Below, one piece after another: positions 49,506-59,997 of a DNA stretch of 64,000 nucleotides. How positions within the stretch are numbered: the first letter of the stretch is position 1; each line of letters begins with the position of its first letter. Position numbers and translations under genes: made by a program. This stretch comes from Bryum argenteum. Taxonomy: Eukaryota; Streptophyta; Bryopsida; Bryales; Bryaceae. Where the stretch lies: assembly GCA_037043015.1 (NCBI GenBank), contig CM073325.1:1552501-1616500 (forward strand). Direction: 5' to 3'. A model generated the notes under the pieces. It made no database searches and was not told the origin of the DNA. It was given only the letters and a program-made list of their open reading frames with translations.

Positions 49506-51234
49506 ATGAAGGAAGGAGGTGCTCAGAACGAAGTTGAAGGACGAATCGCACTCGAGGTCCACGACCAGATGACAATGCTGCAAGGAGAGGATGAGGGCGT
49601 GCTGCGAGGAGAGGAGAAGATCAACATGAGAGGAGAGCAACTAGTCGTCAAGGATTTGGAGAATGTGAGTTCACAATCTTCGGAGTCGAGTCTCTTCTCT
49701 TCCATTTACAGGACTGATCCACATTGGGGCCGATCGTTCAACACTCGAGCCGAGTTGGAGAACTTCCACTCCAGGAACTTGAAGGTAAGAATTGTGCTCA
49801 ACCCTAGATATACTTCATCGAATTGTTTGTCCCCAACAATTTTTAGGTGATTGGGATGCTGGCCCTCTCCAACCCCAGAATTCTAAGTTCCGGCCTTTTA
49901 CATATCCACCTGCATCGATATTCACTAGAGCAGATGCCATCTCGTGGGGCCTCTGGAGATTGCGGACTTGTTGCAAGCAGATGCTGAGCATGCTCGTTGC
50001 CGGAGGGTCTGCCAACGCAGCCCGAGGCTAAGCCCTGCCTTCGACGGCCATTTCGAGTTCCTCGTGGTGATCTGCTGTGTGGGGTGTGTGCATTATTTGA
50101 GCCTGTTGTTTGAGCCTGGTTTGCAAGTTTGAAATTTTTTTTCTGCATCCAACTCCCATCTTTTTCATGCTCTCAGGTTCTGATGCCGCCACCACGAGAC
50201 TGAGCCAAGGCCCCAAGAGGCCGGCCCATATGCAATGAACCGGGGAGCTCAGCTTGATTGGCGCTGCCATAGAGGTCGGCCCATGTGCTATGAACCAGGG
50301 AGCTCAGCTTGATTGGCGCTGCCATAGAGGTCGGCCCATGTACTATGAACCGGGGAGCTTAGCTTGATTGGCGCTGGAGGGTCTGGCAAGCAGCCCGAGG
50401 CTAAGCCCCTGCCTTCAATGGCATTTCGAGGTCCTCGTGGTGATCTGCTGTGTGGTGGGGTGTGTGCATTGTTTGAGCCTGTTGTATGGGTTTGGTTTGA
50501 CAAAATTGTGAGCATGAGGTGTTCCTAAATTCGGAATCGATCAGACAAGCCTGAGACTTTCGTCGACGAAAGTCTGGATCGAATCCGGCACCGCAAGTTT
50601 GAAATTTTTTTTCTGCATCCAGCTTCCTTCTTTTTCATGCTCTCAGGTTCTGATGCCGCCACCACGAGACTGAGCCAAGGCCCCAAGAGGTCGGCCCATA
50701 TGCTAGAAACAGGGGTGCTCAGCTTGATTGGCGCTGGAGGGTCTGCGAACGCAGCCCGAGGCTAAGCCCTACCTTCGACGCCCATTTCGGGGTCCTCTTG
50801 GTGATCTGCCCTGTGGGGTGTTTGACTTGTTTGAGCTTGGTTTGAAAAATTTAGAGGAAGAGGATTCCGATTTTATTGTTTGGTATTTGATTATTGAGTT
50901 GGTGCTTTTTTTGCAGGGTCCTTTAATGTTACATGGAGTGCATACAGAAGAAGATTCCGATGCAGACAGCGACCTCTCGAATTTGAGAGACCATGTGTTG
51001 GCTATAGTGGGGTCCCGTGGTTTAGTTATAGCATTGTCTTCGGTTCCCGAAACTCCACCTCCTGCCTCTTCTGTCCGTCACACTCCATGTGCTGACGTTG
51101 ATCGAGTTGCACGAGTGGTTAACATGCGAATAAAAAAGAATGAGGCAAAAATTGTACGAAATCATGCACTAGCATTAGCTAGACTTGCTCCCAAACGTTC
51201 TCCGCGACTTGCCACAAAGTTGCAGTCTCCTTAA
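49506..51234 (+). CDS. Element 2 accessory protein 2 (two exons)
   Basis: Exon 1 is 49506-49784 (93 codons) and exon 2 is 50917-51234 (106 codons with stop), joined in phase 0. Exon 1 is charged with the core KDLENVSSQSSESSLFSS. Exon 2 has EEDSDADSDLSNLRDHVLA, a Pro/Ser linker (SSVPETPPPASSVRHTP) and a basic C-terminus ending in LARLAPKRSPRLATKLQS, which could bind nucleic acid. Both exons have paralogues in element 1. No domain recognised. The 1.1-kb intron is filled with tandem repeats. Confidence 0.68.
49860..50780. repeat. Nested tandem repeats in the accessory 2 intron of element 2
   Basis: A unit of about 63 bp (core GAGCTCAGCTTGATTGGCGC and GTCGGCCCATGTG) is tandemly repeated three times at about 50210-50380. 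A larger unit containing GTTCTGATGCCGCCACCACG and CTCGTGGTGATCTGCTGTG recurs at about 50040-50260 and 50400-50770. The matching intron of element 1 has a different, unrelated 467-bp array. Confidence 0.8.
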
Positions 51235-51374
51235 TTGCATCTTTACATTATATGATGTGTTTATGATCTACTTATTTACTAAAAGATCATGTGATTCTTT
51301 TTATATATTATTTTTCACTTGACCCTATCTCATTACCTTCGTGGTGTCTTGTATTTGGTTTTCTGGACTGCCAG

Positions 51375-54300
51375 ATGAATATAGCTCAAGATCATCTTAT
51401 TCAAGATGATAAAGCCAACCCGCCTCTTCTTAATCCTCTACAAACTGTATCTTCCGACGGGGATGAAGTCATACTTGATAGTGTGAGAAATGTTGAAGAC
51501 TTGGAAACTGGATTTCCTGAAATTAGTCCTTCGACAAATGGTCGCCAACTTTTGGAGGGCGAATGCAATGCGGTGTCAAGTGACAATCTTCTCGTAGCTG
51601 CAGATATTGATCTACCAACAGAGGACCATGATGGACACCAATCCCTCTCGAATGATGAAGAATCTACATTGCCTGAAGGTGTCAATGTTGGCATTATTCA
51701 CATGCCTGCACATCTTGAAAACAAGGACCCCGACTGGAGTGCGAACGAGATGCGAATGCTCCACAAGAGTGATTCCATTGCAATCATCAACAGGTTACGC
51801 TTCAAACCTGTTAAAAAATCTCGCATGCTTATTCCGCTTTGTCGCCTCGTTTGTTTTCGAAGGTCCGACCGATCTCTGAACAAGATGTCCGAAAACTGGA
51901 GAATGAGTTCAACAAGGGATACCGCGAAGGTGATCGGGTAATGTACGTGTCTCCCTTTGATAGAAAAGGCCGAGAAAAACACGTTGACCCTCAAGAGGTA
52001 CTTTGGACGAACCCGCTTTGGAAAGCCGCGAATGAAGAGTTCGAGAGTACGCTGCGAGCCGATCCAGATCTTCATAACCTTTGTGGCAAATATTTCTATG
52101 TCTACGAAGGTAACCACCGTGTTACAGCGTGGATGCGCCATATTGAGAGATACCACAAGAATGATCCCTCGTGGTACATTTCGGTTGATTGCATCGTTCT
52201 CGATGCCCGTGGAGAGAGCAATCTCCTCCTCGATGCTATGAACGACATTAACTGGTAAGTGAATGTCGAATTTTGTAAAATTTGTTTCCTTTATGATTTT
52301 TTCATACACAATTTTTATCATCTTTCATTCTATGTTGTAGGTCCACTGAACATGATCACGTCAAGGACAGTTTGTGTGCGAAACTGCAACGCATGAGGAA
52401 GTTTGGTAAATTGAAACTCGAAGATTTCAAGGACCTCATTTCTCCCGAAGATTACAGGATCTGTAAAAATGCCAAAGCAAAAAAGGAGACTTGGTATCCT
52501 ATCACTATAGACGTTTTTGTAAAATTCCTATATGCGGTATGTTCCCTATATATGTGCTCGACTCCTTTTCTTCAAATTCATCTAAAAGAACTTCTCATTT
52601 GTGTTCTTGTTGTTATATAGAGGAGGTTAGCGAAGAAATCCGACGATGCTGAAGCTACGTACTACGCCACAGTTCCAAAGGATAAGCAAACTGGACCGGG
52701 AGTATGGAGTGCCATGGACAACGCAATCAAGGCTGAAATCAAATTAATACGTGGCAAGAATTTTGACAAAATGGTCGCTGTGGCCAATATCAAACTCGGG
52801 AAAGTCTTTGCGAGAGAGGTATTGCTTGTTGAGTTCTTTGATTTCTCACACTTTAACTGTCTCTACGTATTACTGCTCTAATCAAAACTGTGATTGTGAT
52901 GTGCAGATTAATTCTCATTACAGCGAGAACCTGAAACCCGATATGACAATCGATCGCTTACAAATGGTGGCCACTACCAATGTTCACTCCGATTTCAAGG
53001 GAAAGTGGCTGCAATGGTGGAACTCATCAGACGAAGTTCGACGATCGTTTCGCTTTCCAGAAGAACGCCCTATGAAAGATAAAGCGTTGGTTTCTTTTTT
53101 ACATCGTGCTTCTCTTTGGGCACAGGTAACTCGCATTTTCGTTTTCTGATAACAAATTTTGAGTTTATATGTTACCTTAATTACTAACATGTTTCTTGTA
53201 TTCTCAGCTTGAGCAATCACTTGAAAGTGAATTGCAGAATCTAATAGACAACGAGAACCTCAACATTGAGTGGTCTAGTGTTGTCCTAAAGCCATCCGCG
53301 TACATTGAGAAGTGGAGGTTGCTCTTATGGGACAAGGCATTCGGCAACTATCTTTCTCCAACTGCAAGTCCGAAGTTCATTAAAGGCTCGGATCTTCGTA
53401 AGATTACTGGAGGCAAAGCCACAATTAAACGACTTGTTTTTCGGTAAGTATTCACTTTCCTATAATATATTATTTAAAGTGGTTCAACGTATTCAATTTT
53501 CTCTCTCTAATTGGTTTATCTTCTTGTAGGTACTTAAAACAAGAGCTTGTTGCAAAGGGAGCATTACCTTCATTCTCAATTCCAATGGAGTTCGAAGACG
53601 TTGCAGTGACGAATGATCCCCGCAGTTTTTTCTCCTCAACCCAACAAGAGCGGTTTACAAACTCCCAATTGTCGACCGGTGGATGGTTCCTAGAGTGCGA
53701 CGACAACTACGTGCACAAAGAGGAGAAGCATCTTCTTCGAAACCTGGCTTCAAACCTTACTGACTCCGCACCGATGGAGATTGACGACGATGACGATGAC
53801 GACCTATCCATCATACCAGTCGCATCCGATCCAATCTCTTCTCCTTCTTCACCAGTTGCAGGGCCCAAGTCTCGCGCAAACCGGAAGCGTCGCAACGTTG
53901 TTGCAGAGCCTGTTGTTGAAGTGGACGAAGATTTGGAAGATATTGCTCCTCCCCCAGAGGACATTGTAGGGCCAGAAGATGCTGATTTGACTCAGGCTTC
54001 AGAGGGAGCGACAAACAATGCAAATCGACGCAGTGGAAGACTGACTCAACTTTCTACTGGTGGACTAACGAATGTTGGGTCCCCTCCTCAATCATTCACC
54101 GTTGACCTCAACTCTCAGCAGTCCCCGCGTCGCCTCAGCGAGCCAGTATTTGCCAAACGCCCTCTTCCGAAACCCAATCACATTGGTAGCAGCTCGTCGT
54201 CAAAAATTTCTGTCACTCTGCCAATGTATCTCGAGAAGGGCAACATTGGAGATTTGGTTCACCAGTTGTCGAAGACTGCAAAATGGGATTCGCAAATCCT

Positions 54301-55720
54301 CGATATCGTCGAGCACATCAAAAAGGTATTATTTCTTACATTTGTCATTTATAATCTTCTACTTATAAATCTTACTTGTAAATCTATTTGCCACTTTCTA
54401 ATATTTGATTTGTATCTCAGATTGGCAAAGACCGTAAGTACCCGTGTTCGGCGATGGAGTATGAACCCAAGCATCCAGGAATTGATCTCATTTTTGCGGA
54501 TGCTCCCGAAAACTTGCCTGTTCGGTGTGTCTCCAACGAAATTCCATCCTGGAATCGGCGTGACAAAACCTACTTTGAGAGCCTCTTCGTGTTTGCCGCT
54601 TATCATTTGACGGACGTTGGAGCCATACTTCTCATGCATCCAAAATGTCGTAGAATCGAGCGTACTCTCGATTCTCGAGTCCGCAACATATAGTTTTCGT
54701 CCTGTTCAAGACCGGTGGGGATATAATCCCTTCCTATGGCCTCTACCGTACCCAAACCGAAAGAGGTGACGTAATGATTCCAATTTTAAATTTCACGATT
54801 CATGATTATTTCCGACTATGCTTCTATGTTAACGTATTTTTACTTGTATTTTGCGACTCACCGCTTCCACATCAAAGTCTATGTTCGTAAAGAGTATGTT
54901 TCAAGTTCCGGACTCGGCAAGTGGCACACGATACGGGGTGTGTGGCAATCGTGCACGATGAGGAGAGACCACCTGAATCTTTGCGAGAAAAGAAACATTA
55001 CGTTATCGTCCGGACGGTGACGCCGTGGCGCGGCTCATGAGAGAAGGACCTCTCCTTCATTCAATGTTTAAATCGATTGTCTCACGGACGACGGAGGTAT
55101 AGTCTTCGATTGGAGCGCTAGTACGGGTAATGTTTCCGTAAACACTACATTCGAGTTCGTTTATACACACTTCGCTTTTCTAACGTGGGCTTCTGTATTT
55201 GTAGGTGCATCTGTCATTGCTTGCGCGCGCTCCAACCGACACCTCATCGCCATGGAACCTAACGAAGAAATCTTTGATGGTGTGCTAGTCGATTACAAGA
55301 ATGGTCGTCCCGGTGATGAAGAAAGTGGAGAATCTGCCCCTCCCGCGGATTATGACTCTGACGAACCGGTCGTGAAGAAGCCACGAAAGTTCATTGGTGC
55401 GTAATTCCATCTTGTATTCTTTTTCTCGATTTTGTATTTAGCACTTACGAATCTGTTGGACTGACTTTCTTTGCAATTTTAGAATCGCAGGTCTGAAGGA
55501 GCGATTGACTCGCAACGCTCATCTCTACAAGAGCCCTCCATCAAAATTCACCCTACCATCGTACGCTGAGCGACTTGCTCAAGAGTTTGTTCAAGCTCCA
55601 TCTCCCATTCTCTCTGACACTCCACGTCGACGTTATAGCAATAGTGTGCTTAAGTTTATAGACTTTGAGGCGATCGGTGTGATCGACTTTAACGGTTCAA
55701 CACCTTCGCCTAGAGTGTGA
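51375..55720 (+). pseudogene. ParB-like/DNA methyltransferase-like protein of element 2 (decayed)
   Basis: Exons: 51375-52254, 52341-52536, 52621-52818, 52907-53125, 53208-53443, 53530-54325, 54421 to about 54770, about 54856-55126, 55205-55396, 55491-55720. The ParB-like motif VYEGNHRVTAW lies in the first exon. A central helical region follows, then an acidic DDDDDD linker. The C-terminal region has LIFADAPENLP, then FDWSAST/GASVIACARSNR, the IV-then-I order of class-beta methyltransferases. Lesions against element 1 are a 1-bp loss near 51860, a frameshift with premature TAG near 54690, a lost acceptor at 54855 (GCAG to GCG), and several indels in the next exon. The C-terminal exon (LKERLTRNAHLYKS to SPRV) is intact and shows the ending missing from element 1. 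Confidence 0.82.
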
Positions 55721-56643
55721 TTTGTTTTCCGATAGGTACTTGGACATGGTACTAGAGTATTCGTTTACCTCGATCTATTACTGCTATAGCATGTATTTGT
55801 GTTTTTCAATATATATGGTTTTATATATTTATTTATTGTGATTATCGTTTATAGCTTAAGCTATACTAAGTGTTTCAAGTATTACTTTAAGTATCTCACT
55901 ACAATGTAATCTAAAGCCATGCTTGACTGTAATGAAGACGTCAGCCCTAATTTTGATGTAACTTCTAAAACTTCAATTTCGATGCACCGGTGTATGTAAA
56001 TGCTTAAGTTCTAAACTAAATGCAGACTAAAAGTTTGAGAAGGTCTTTTTTTATTTCCATTGGAGTGATTGAATTTTGCCAATGTTGGTAGGGGCTATAG
56101 TGCAGTATTTGTATAGCTCAGGATAGCTGATTTAAGACGCAGCGCAACGCTCAAACGAGGCCGACGAGAATCGAACTCGGACCACTGCAATGGCACGTGA
56201 ATGTCTTTTCGTACACCTTACAAGGATACACGGAAAGACGACGTGTAGTGATAATTTTCAGATAATATATGCCGAAACATTTACATATAATTCTAACAAG
56301 TGCAATACGCTATTGATGACGTCAGCCCTAATTAGTCTCTAAAGCTTACTGTCGATAAATTATACTTATTGATTACCTAAATGGATCATCCCAAATTTCG
56401 GTTTATATTTTGGATATGATTTGAATTGTGTTGGTTACACATGATGATGCTAGTCCATAATTTAATTAACTTTTATTTAAACTTACAAGTGTGGATAATT
56501 TTTGAAATATTGTATGACCTATGTCCACGGTTTTGGGTACTTTTATGCCTAAAAATGACCATTTCAAAAATTCTAAACCACCCATTCCATGGTAATAGGG
56601 CCACTAACTTAAATTATTTTTTTTCATTACCGCTCAAACTTTA
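55721..56643. other. Right subterminal region of element 2
   Basis: AT-rich. On the minus strand near 56155-56195, GGTCCGAGTTCGATTCTCG resembles a tRNA B-box, but no acceptor stem or A-box can be paired with it. The last 200 bases are diverged inverted similarity to the left end. Confidence 0.5.
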
Positions 56644-56708
56644 CCGCTCACCGCTCACCGCTCACCGCTCACCGCTCACCGCTCACCGCTCACCGCTCAA
56701 CGCTCACA
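56644..56708. repeat. Right terminal heptamer array of element 2
   Basis: Eight perfect CCGCTCA copies followed by ACGCTCACA, inverted relative to 42994-43037. Confidence 0.95.
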
Positions 56709-56711
56709 CCG

Positions 56712-57538
56712 GTGGTTTCCCCGAATCTGACGAGGAAGGCGATAAGGAAATAGCGCCGGAGAATGATCAAGACGATGAGCAAGACGGATTGCCCTGTACT
56801 GTTGAGCAGGAGACCCGAGATGTGATCACTGAGCTCCTAAACGAGTCTGAGGAGCAGATCAGAACACCTGCAGTGAGTGTGAAGATACTGCCCTATGTCA
56901 TGTACGCTGGCAAAACCATCTACAAATCCACTTTAGTGTCTCAGTTGAATGCGAACCTATTCCTTTCGAAGGACCGATTGACACGAGTGAAGAATTCAAT
57001 ATTTTTCAACAACGCTGACGACTACCTAAGTGCCGCCTCATCGAATTCGAAGATGCTGATAGGGTGTGGTAGCGACTGTGGCATCTACTTCTTAGGTGCA
57101 GGATTACCACAACGTTCCTCCACTGTGACCACTGCTCAGAAACGAACCAGGGGAAAACAGTCGCGAGGTGTTGCAGCAGTCAGAGTATCCCAAGCGGTGG
57201 AGGAGGGATCCTGGTGGATAGGCCGGGTGCAAAGGATCAGAAGACGCAAAGGACGAGGTTATGGTATTCTCAAAGATCCAATTGACTTGATGAATCTGCT
57301 ATCGTCAACCGGGAAGAAAGGAGCTTCGGAGTCTGGCATCCAGATTTACTTGAACTATTATTCGAGGGGCCCAGGTCGGCTCAAATTCAGGTATGATGTC
57401 AGTGACTCTAATTGGGTGGACGTTGAGTCCATTATATCAAGTGTAGCGTTGACGTATAATTCTGCTACGAAAATGTACAGCCTGGATTCTGAAGATGCAA
57501 GTTCTTTGATACCTTCGTTTCCAACAAAAACTGATTGA
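56712..57538 (+). pseudogene. Element X transposase, 3' part, beyond element 2
   Basis: About 275 open codons ending at TGA. It begins with an acidic stretch (PESDEEGDKEIAPENDQDDE), then YVMYAGKTIYKSTLVSQLN, LSKDRLTRVKNSIFF and a basic patch (RIRRRKGRGYG). I read it as the C-terminal continuation of the frame broken at 42993. It lies immediately outside element 2, on the same strand, with no start of its own. Confidence 0.7.
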
Positions 57539-58119
57539 CTCTTCAGGATTAGAGCTCCGGGGATAGTTCTAACTTGTCCTTTTGGAGGACAAGTTTTGCG
57601 TAGGAGTTGTTAGGAGAAGCTGATTTACTGTAGCAGATTCATGAGGAACAATTTCTCTTGGTGTGACCTTTCAGAACATTGCATTTGTAAATGCCACTAT
57701 AAACCTTTAACGTGCAATGCATTTTGAATTTCAGAGGTTCCAAGAGAACCCTTATTTGGGAAGTAATTAAGGCCAATTAAAGGTCTTTACTTCCAATTTG
57801 CCTTTGCTGCCATTGTGTATGTTTTTTGTGAATGATTTCTCGTCCATACGAATGAATGATAAATTTACGTGTGTTAACGATGATCTTTATCTTCTCTTTG
57901 TATGGTTGTTTTTCTAAGATTCATATAAGTAATATATGGTGCAAAAATAAGTCGACCTCGATTTTACAAGTAAGATAAGGTCCAAATATGCTCTTCAAAC
58001 CGTTTTTTTTCTAAGTTAATGGTCTGATAAATTCAAAATTAGGTGCTAAGTAACTCCCCATAAAATACCCTCTGAACGCAGGTGGTACCTAACTTATACA
58101 TGTAGTGCCCCCCCCCGAG
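57539..58119. other. 3' non-coding end of element X
   Basis: AT-rich with a short self-complementary segment near 57575 (TTGTCCTTTTGGAGGACAAG, a stem with a TTTT loop). It ends in the C-run terminus. No gene. Confidence 0.6.
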
Positions 58120-59258
58120 GGACGAAGGTCTGGCGGGGTGAACCTGGATTCGTCATTTTTGCATCCCAATTGTCTGAGCTCGTGGCTTTTCGTGAGTCTT
58201 GCCGTCGCTGCTGGGTCTTCCTGATGATGTACCTCGAGCTTTGGAGAGGGGAGGCCGAACCTCTGGTCTGTTCCGATCTCCTTAGCAGCCTCATCAGAGG
58301 GCCCCGAGGTCGGTAATTGTGTTCGTGTTTGATTGTTCTCATGATGTACCTCGTGCTTGGAGTGAGTGATAGCGGATCCCTGGGGGTGTGTCGATCTCCT
58401 TAGCAACCTGGAGTCAAGGCCCAGATGAAGGGGAAGGCCGTAGGCTGGGATCGAGGAGCATCCTCGTGGACTCGCTCTTCCTTCTGATGGTCATGGTTTT
58501 TCAATTTGGCGGAACCCGGCCCTACATGGGTGGTCGTGGGTGAGTTGTGTTGGCTGAAATGCTTCGTTACCTGCCAGACATTCGTGGACGAAGGTCTGGC
58601 GGGGTGAACCTGGATTCGTCATTTTTGCATCCCAATTGTCTGAGCTCGTGGCTTTTCGTGAGTCTTGCCGTCGCTGCTGGGTCTTCCTGATGATGTTCCT
58701 CGAGCTTTGGAGAGGGGAGGCCGAACCTCTGGTCTCTGCCGATCTCCTTAGCAGCCTCATCAGAGGGCCCCGAGGTCGGTAATTGTGTTCGTGTTTGATT
58801 GTTCTCATGATGTACCTCGTGCTTGGAGTGAGTGATAGCGGATCCCCTGGGGGTGTGTCGATCTCCTTAGCAACCTGGAGTTAAGGCCCAGATGACGCGG
58901 AAGGCCGTAGGCTGGGATCGAGGAGCATCCTCGTGGACTCGCTCTGCCTTCTGATGGTCATGGTTTTTCAATTTGGCGGAACCCGGCCCTACATGGGTGG
59001 TCGTGGGTGAGTTGTATTGGCTGAAATGCTTCGTTACTGGCCAGACATTCGTGGACGAAGGTCTGGCGGGGTGAACGTGGATTCCCCATTTTCATATCAT
59101 AATTTTCTGTACTCGTGGCTTTTCGTGAATCTTGCCGTCGCTGCTGGGTCGTCCTGATGATGTACCTCGAGCTTTGCTGATGTACCTCGAGCTTGGAGAG
59201 GGGAGGCCGAACCTCTGGTCTGTTCCGATCTCTTAGCAGCCTCTTCAGAGGGCCCGGA
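58120..59258. repeat. Satellite-like tandem array, right part
   Basis: Two full 466-467 bp units and a partial one, starting with the second copy of the GGACGAAG target duplication. Unit-to-unit identity is high, about 95 percent or more by eye. The last unit shares the duplicated word TGATGTACCTCGAGCTTTGC with the left part. Confidence 0.9.
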
Positions 59259-59542
59259 TGTTTATCATGCGCGAAGCTGGGATCGTTAGCCCTCTGTGAT
59301 GGACGGTTCGGTTGTCCTGCACGAGTTCTTTTTTTTAGAGGACTAATTAATCTGATCTTACATAGGATATGCGTTGGCGGGCTAATGCTGAATTATTCTT
59401 TTTTAAATTATGATATGCTTAGGTTGTGTCTTGATTAGCAAATGCAAGAGATTTGATTTAATAATTATTATGTTTTTTTAGTTATTTGGCTTTGTATAGT
59501 ATCTGATATTTCGCATGGTGGTGGTTTTGACTTGTATTGCAG

Positions 59543-59854
59543 AAACCGTTAAAGCCACTAGCAGGTCATCCAGAAGAGGATTCCGATGCAGATAGCGACC
59601 TCTCCACTTTGAGAGACTCTGTGTTAGCTTACGTTGAGTCCCGTCGATTAGTAATACCATTGTCGTCGGTTCCTAAAACTCCGCCTTCACTCACCCCTGT
59701 CCGTCAAACTTCACGCGTTGATGTTGATCGGGTTGCGATTACGAGGCGTATTAAGATGAATGAGGACAAAGCTCATCGTATACAAGAGAAAGAATTAGCT
59801 AGACTTGCACCCAGACGTTCTCCGCGACTTGCCGCAAAGTTGCTATCTTCTTAA
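59543..59854 (+). CDS. Element 1 accessory protein 2, exon 2
   Basis: 104 codons with stop after a TTGCAG acceptor in phase 0. It reads KPLKPLAGHPEEDSDADSD, a Pro/Ser linker and the basic C-terminus LARLAPRRSPRLAAKLLSS, closely matching element 2. The exon is intact, but its exon 1 is at 36901-37101. Confidence 0.65.
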   Translation, partial: KPLKPLAGHPEEDSDADSDLSTLRDSVLAYVESRRLVIPLSSVPKTPPSLTPVRQTSRVDVDRVAITRRIKMNEDKAHRIQEKELARLAPRRSPRLAAKLLSS

Positions 59855-59997
59855 TTGTATCCATTACTTATATGATATGATTATCATATAATTCTAATTA
59901 TAAAAAAGGTTTTAAATTAATTTATGTATCTCTTTGTTAGTTTGATATCTTCTTATTCATTTTGTGCTATGTTGTATTTTGGTTTTTCTATTGTCAG

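Larger units (their letters stand above)
42994..56708. mobile_element. Element 2: complete-length 13.7-kb MULE-like transposon nested in element X
   Basis: The left end is TGTGAGCGT plus five TGAGCGG heptamers (43003-43037). The right end is eight CCGCTCA heptamers (56644-56699) plus ACGCTCACA. Diverged subterminal inverted similarity reaches about 150-200 bp inward (CCACGGGTTTGGGT against CCACGGTTTTGGGT). CCG flanks both ends as a possible 3-bp duplication. Alternatively the ends extend about 14 bp outward, since GGACGTWGCTACCG also precedes element 1. In that case the split host frame rejoins in phase (..CELAD/PESDEEGD). It carries the same four genes, in the same order, as element 1. Confidence 0.85.
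38052..58119. mobile_element. Element X: DNA transposon with 8-bp target duplication and GC-rich termini
   Basis: The left end reads CCCGGGGGGGGCACAGTGCG. The right end, reversed, reads CTCGGGGGGGGGGCACTACA. Further inward, diverged similarity includes AACTTAG against AAGTTAG, then GTACC, then GTTCA. Without element 2 it is about 6.35 kb. It carries a decayed DDE-type transposase gene in two pieces (39420-42993 and 56712-57538). The 8-bp duplication fits hAT-, P- or Merlin-type superfamilies by length, but the G-run termini do not match the usual CA-type ends I know. I therefore leave the superfamily open. Confidence 0.88.

Noticed and set aside
56150..56200. tRNA-like B-box on the minus strand
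   Set aside because: No matching acceptor stem, A-box or anticodon arm could be folded around it.
58089..58808. Frames of about 105 codons on the minus strand in the satellite array
   Set aside because: They repeat with the array unit and show no protein-like motif.
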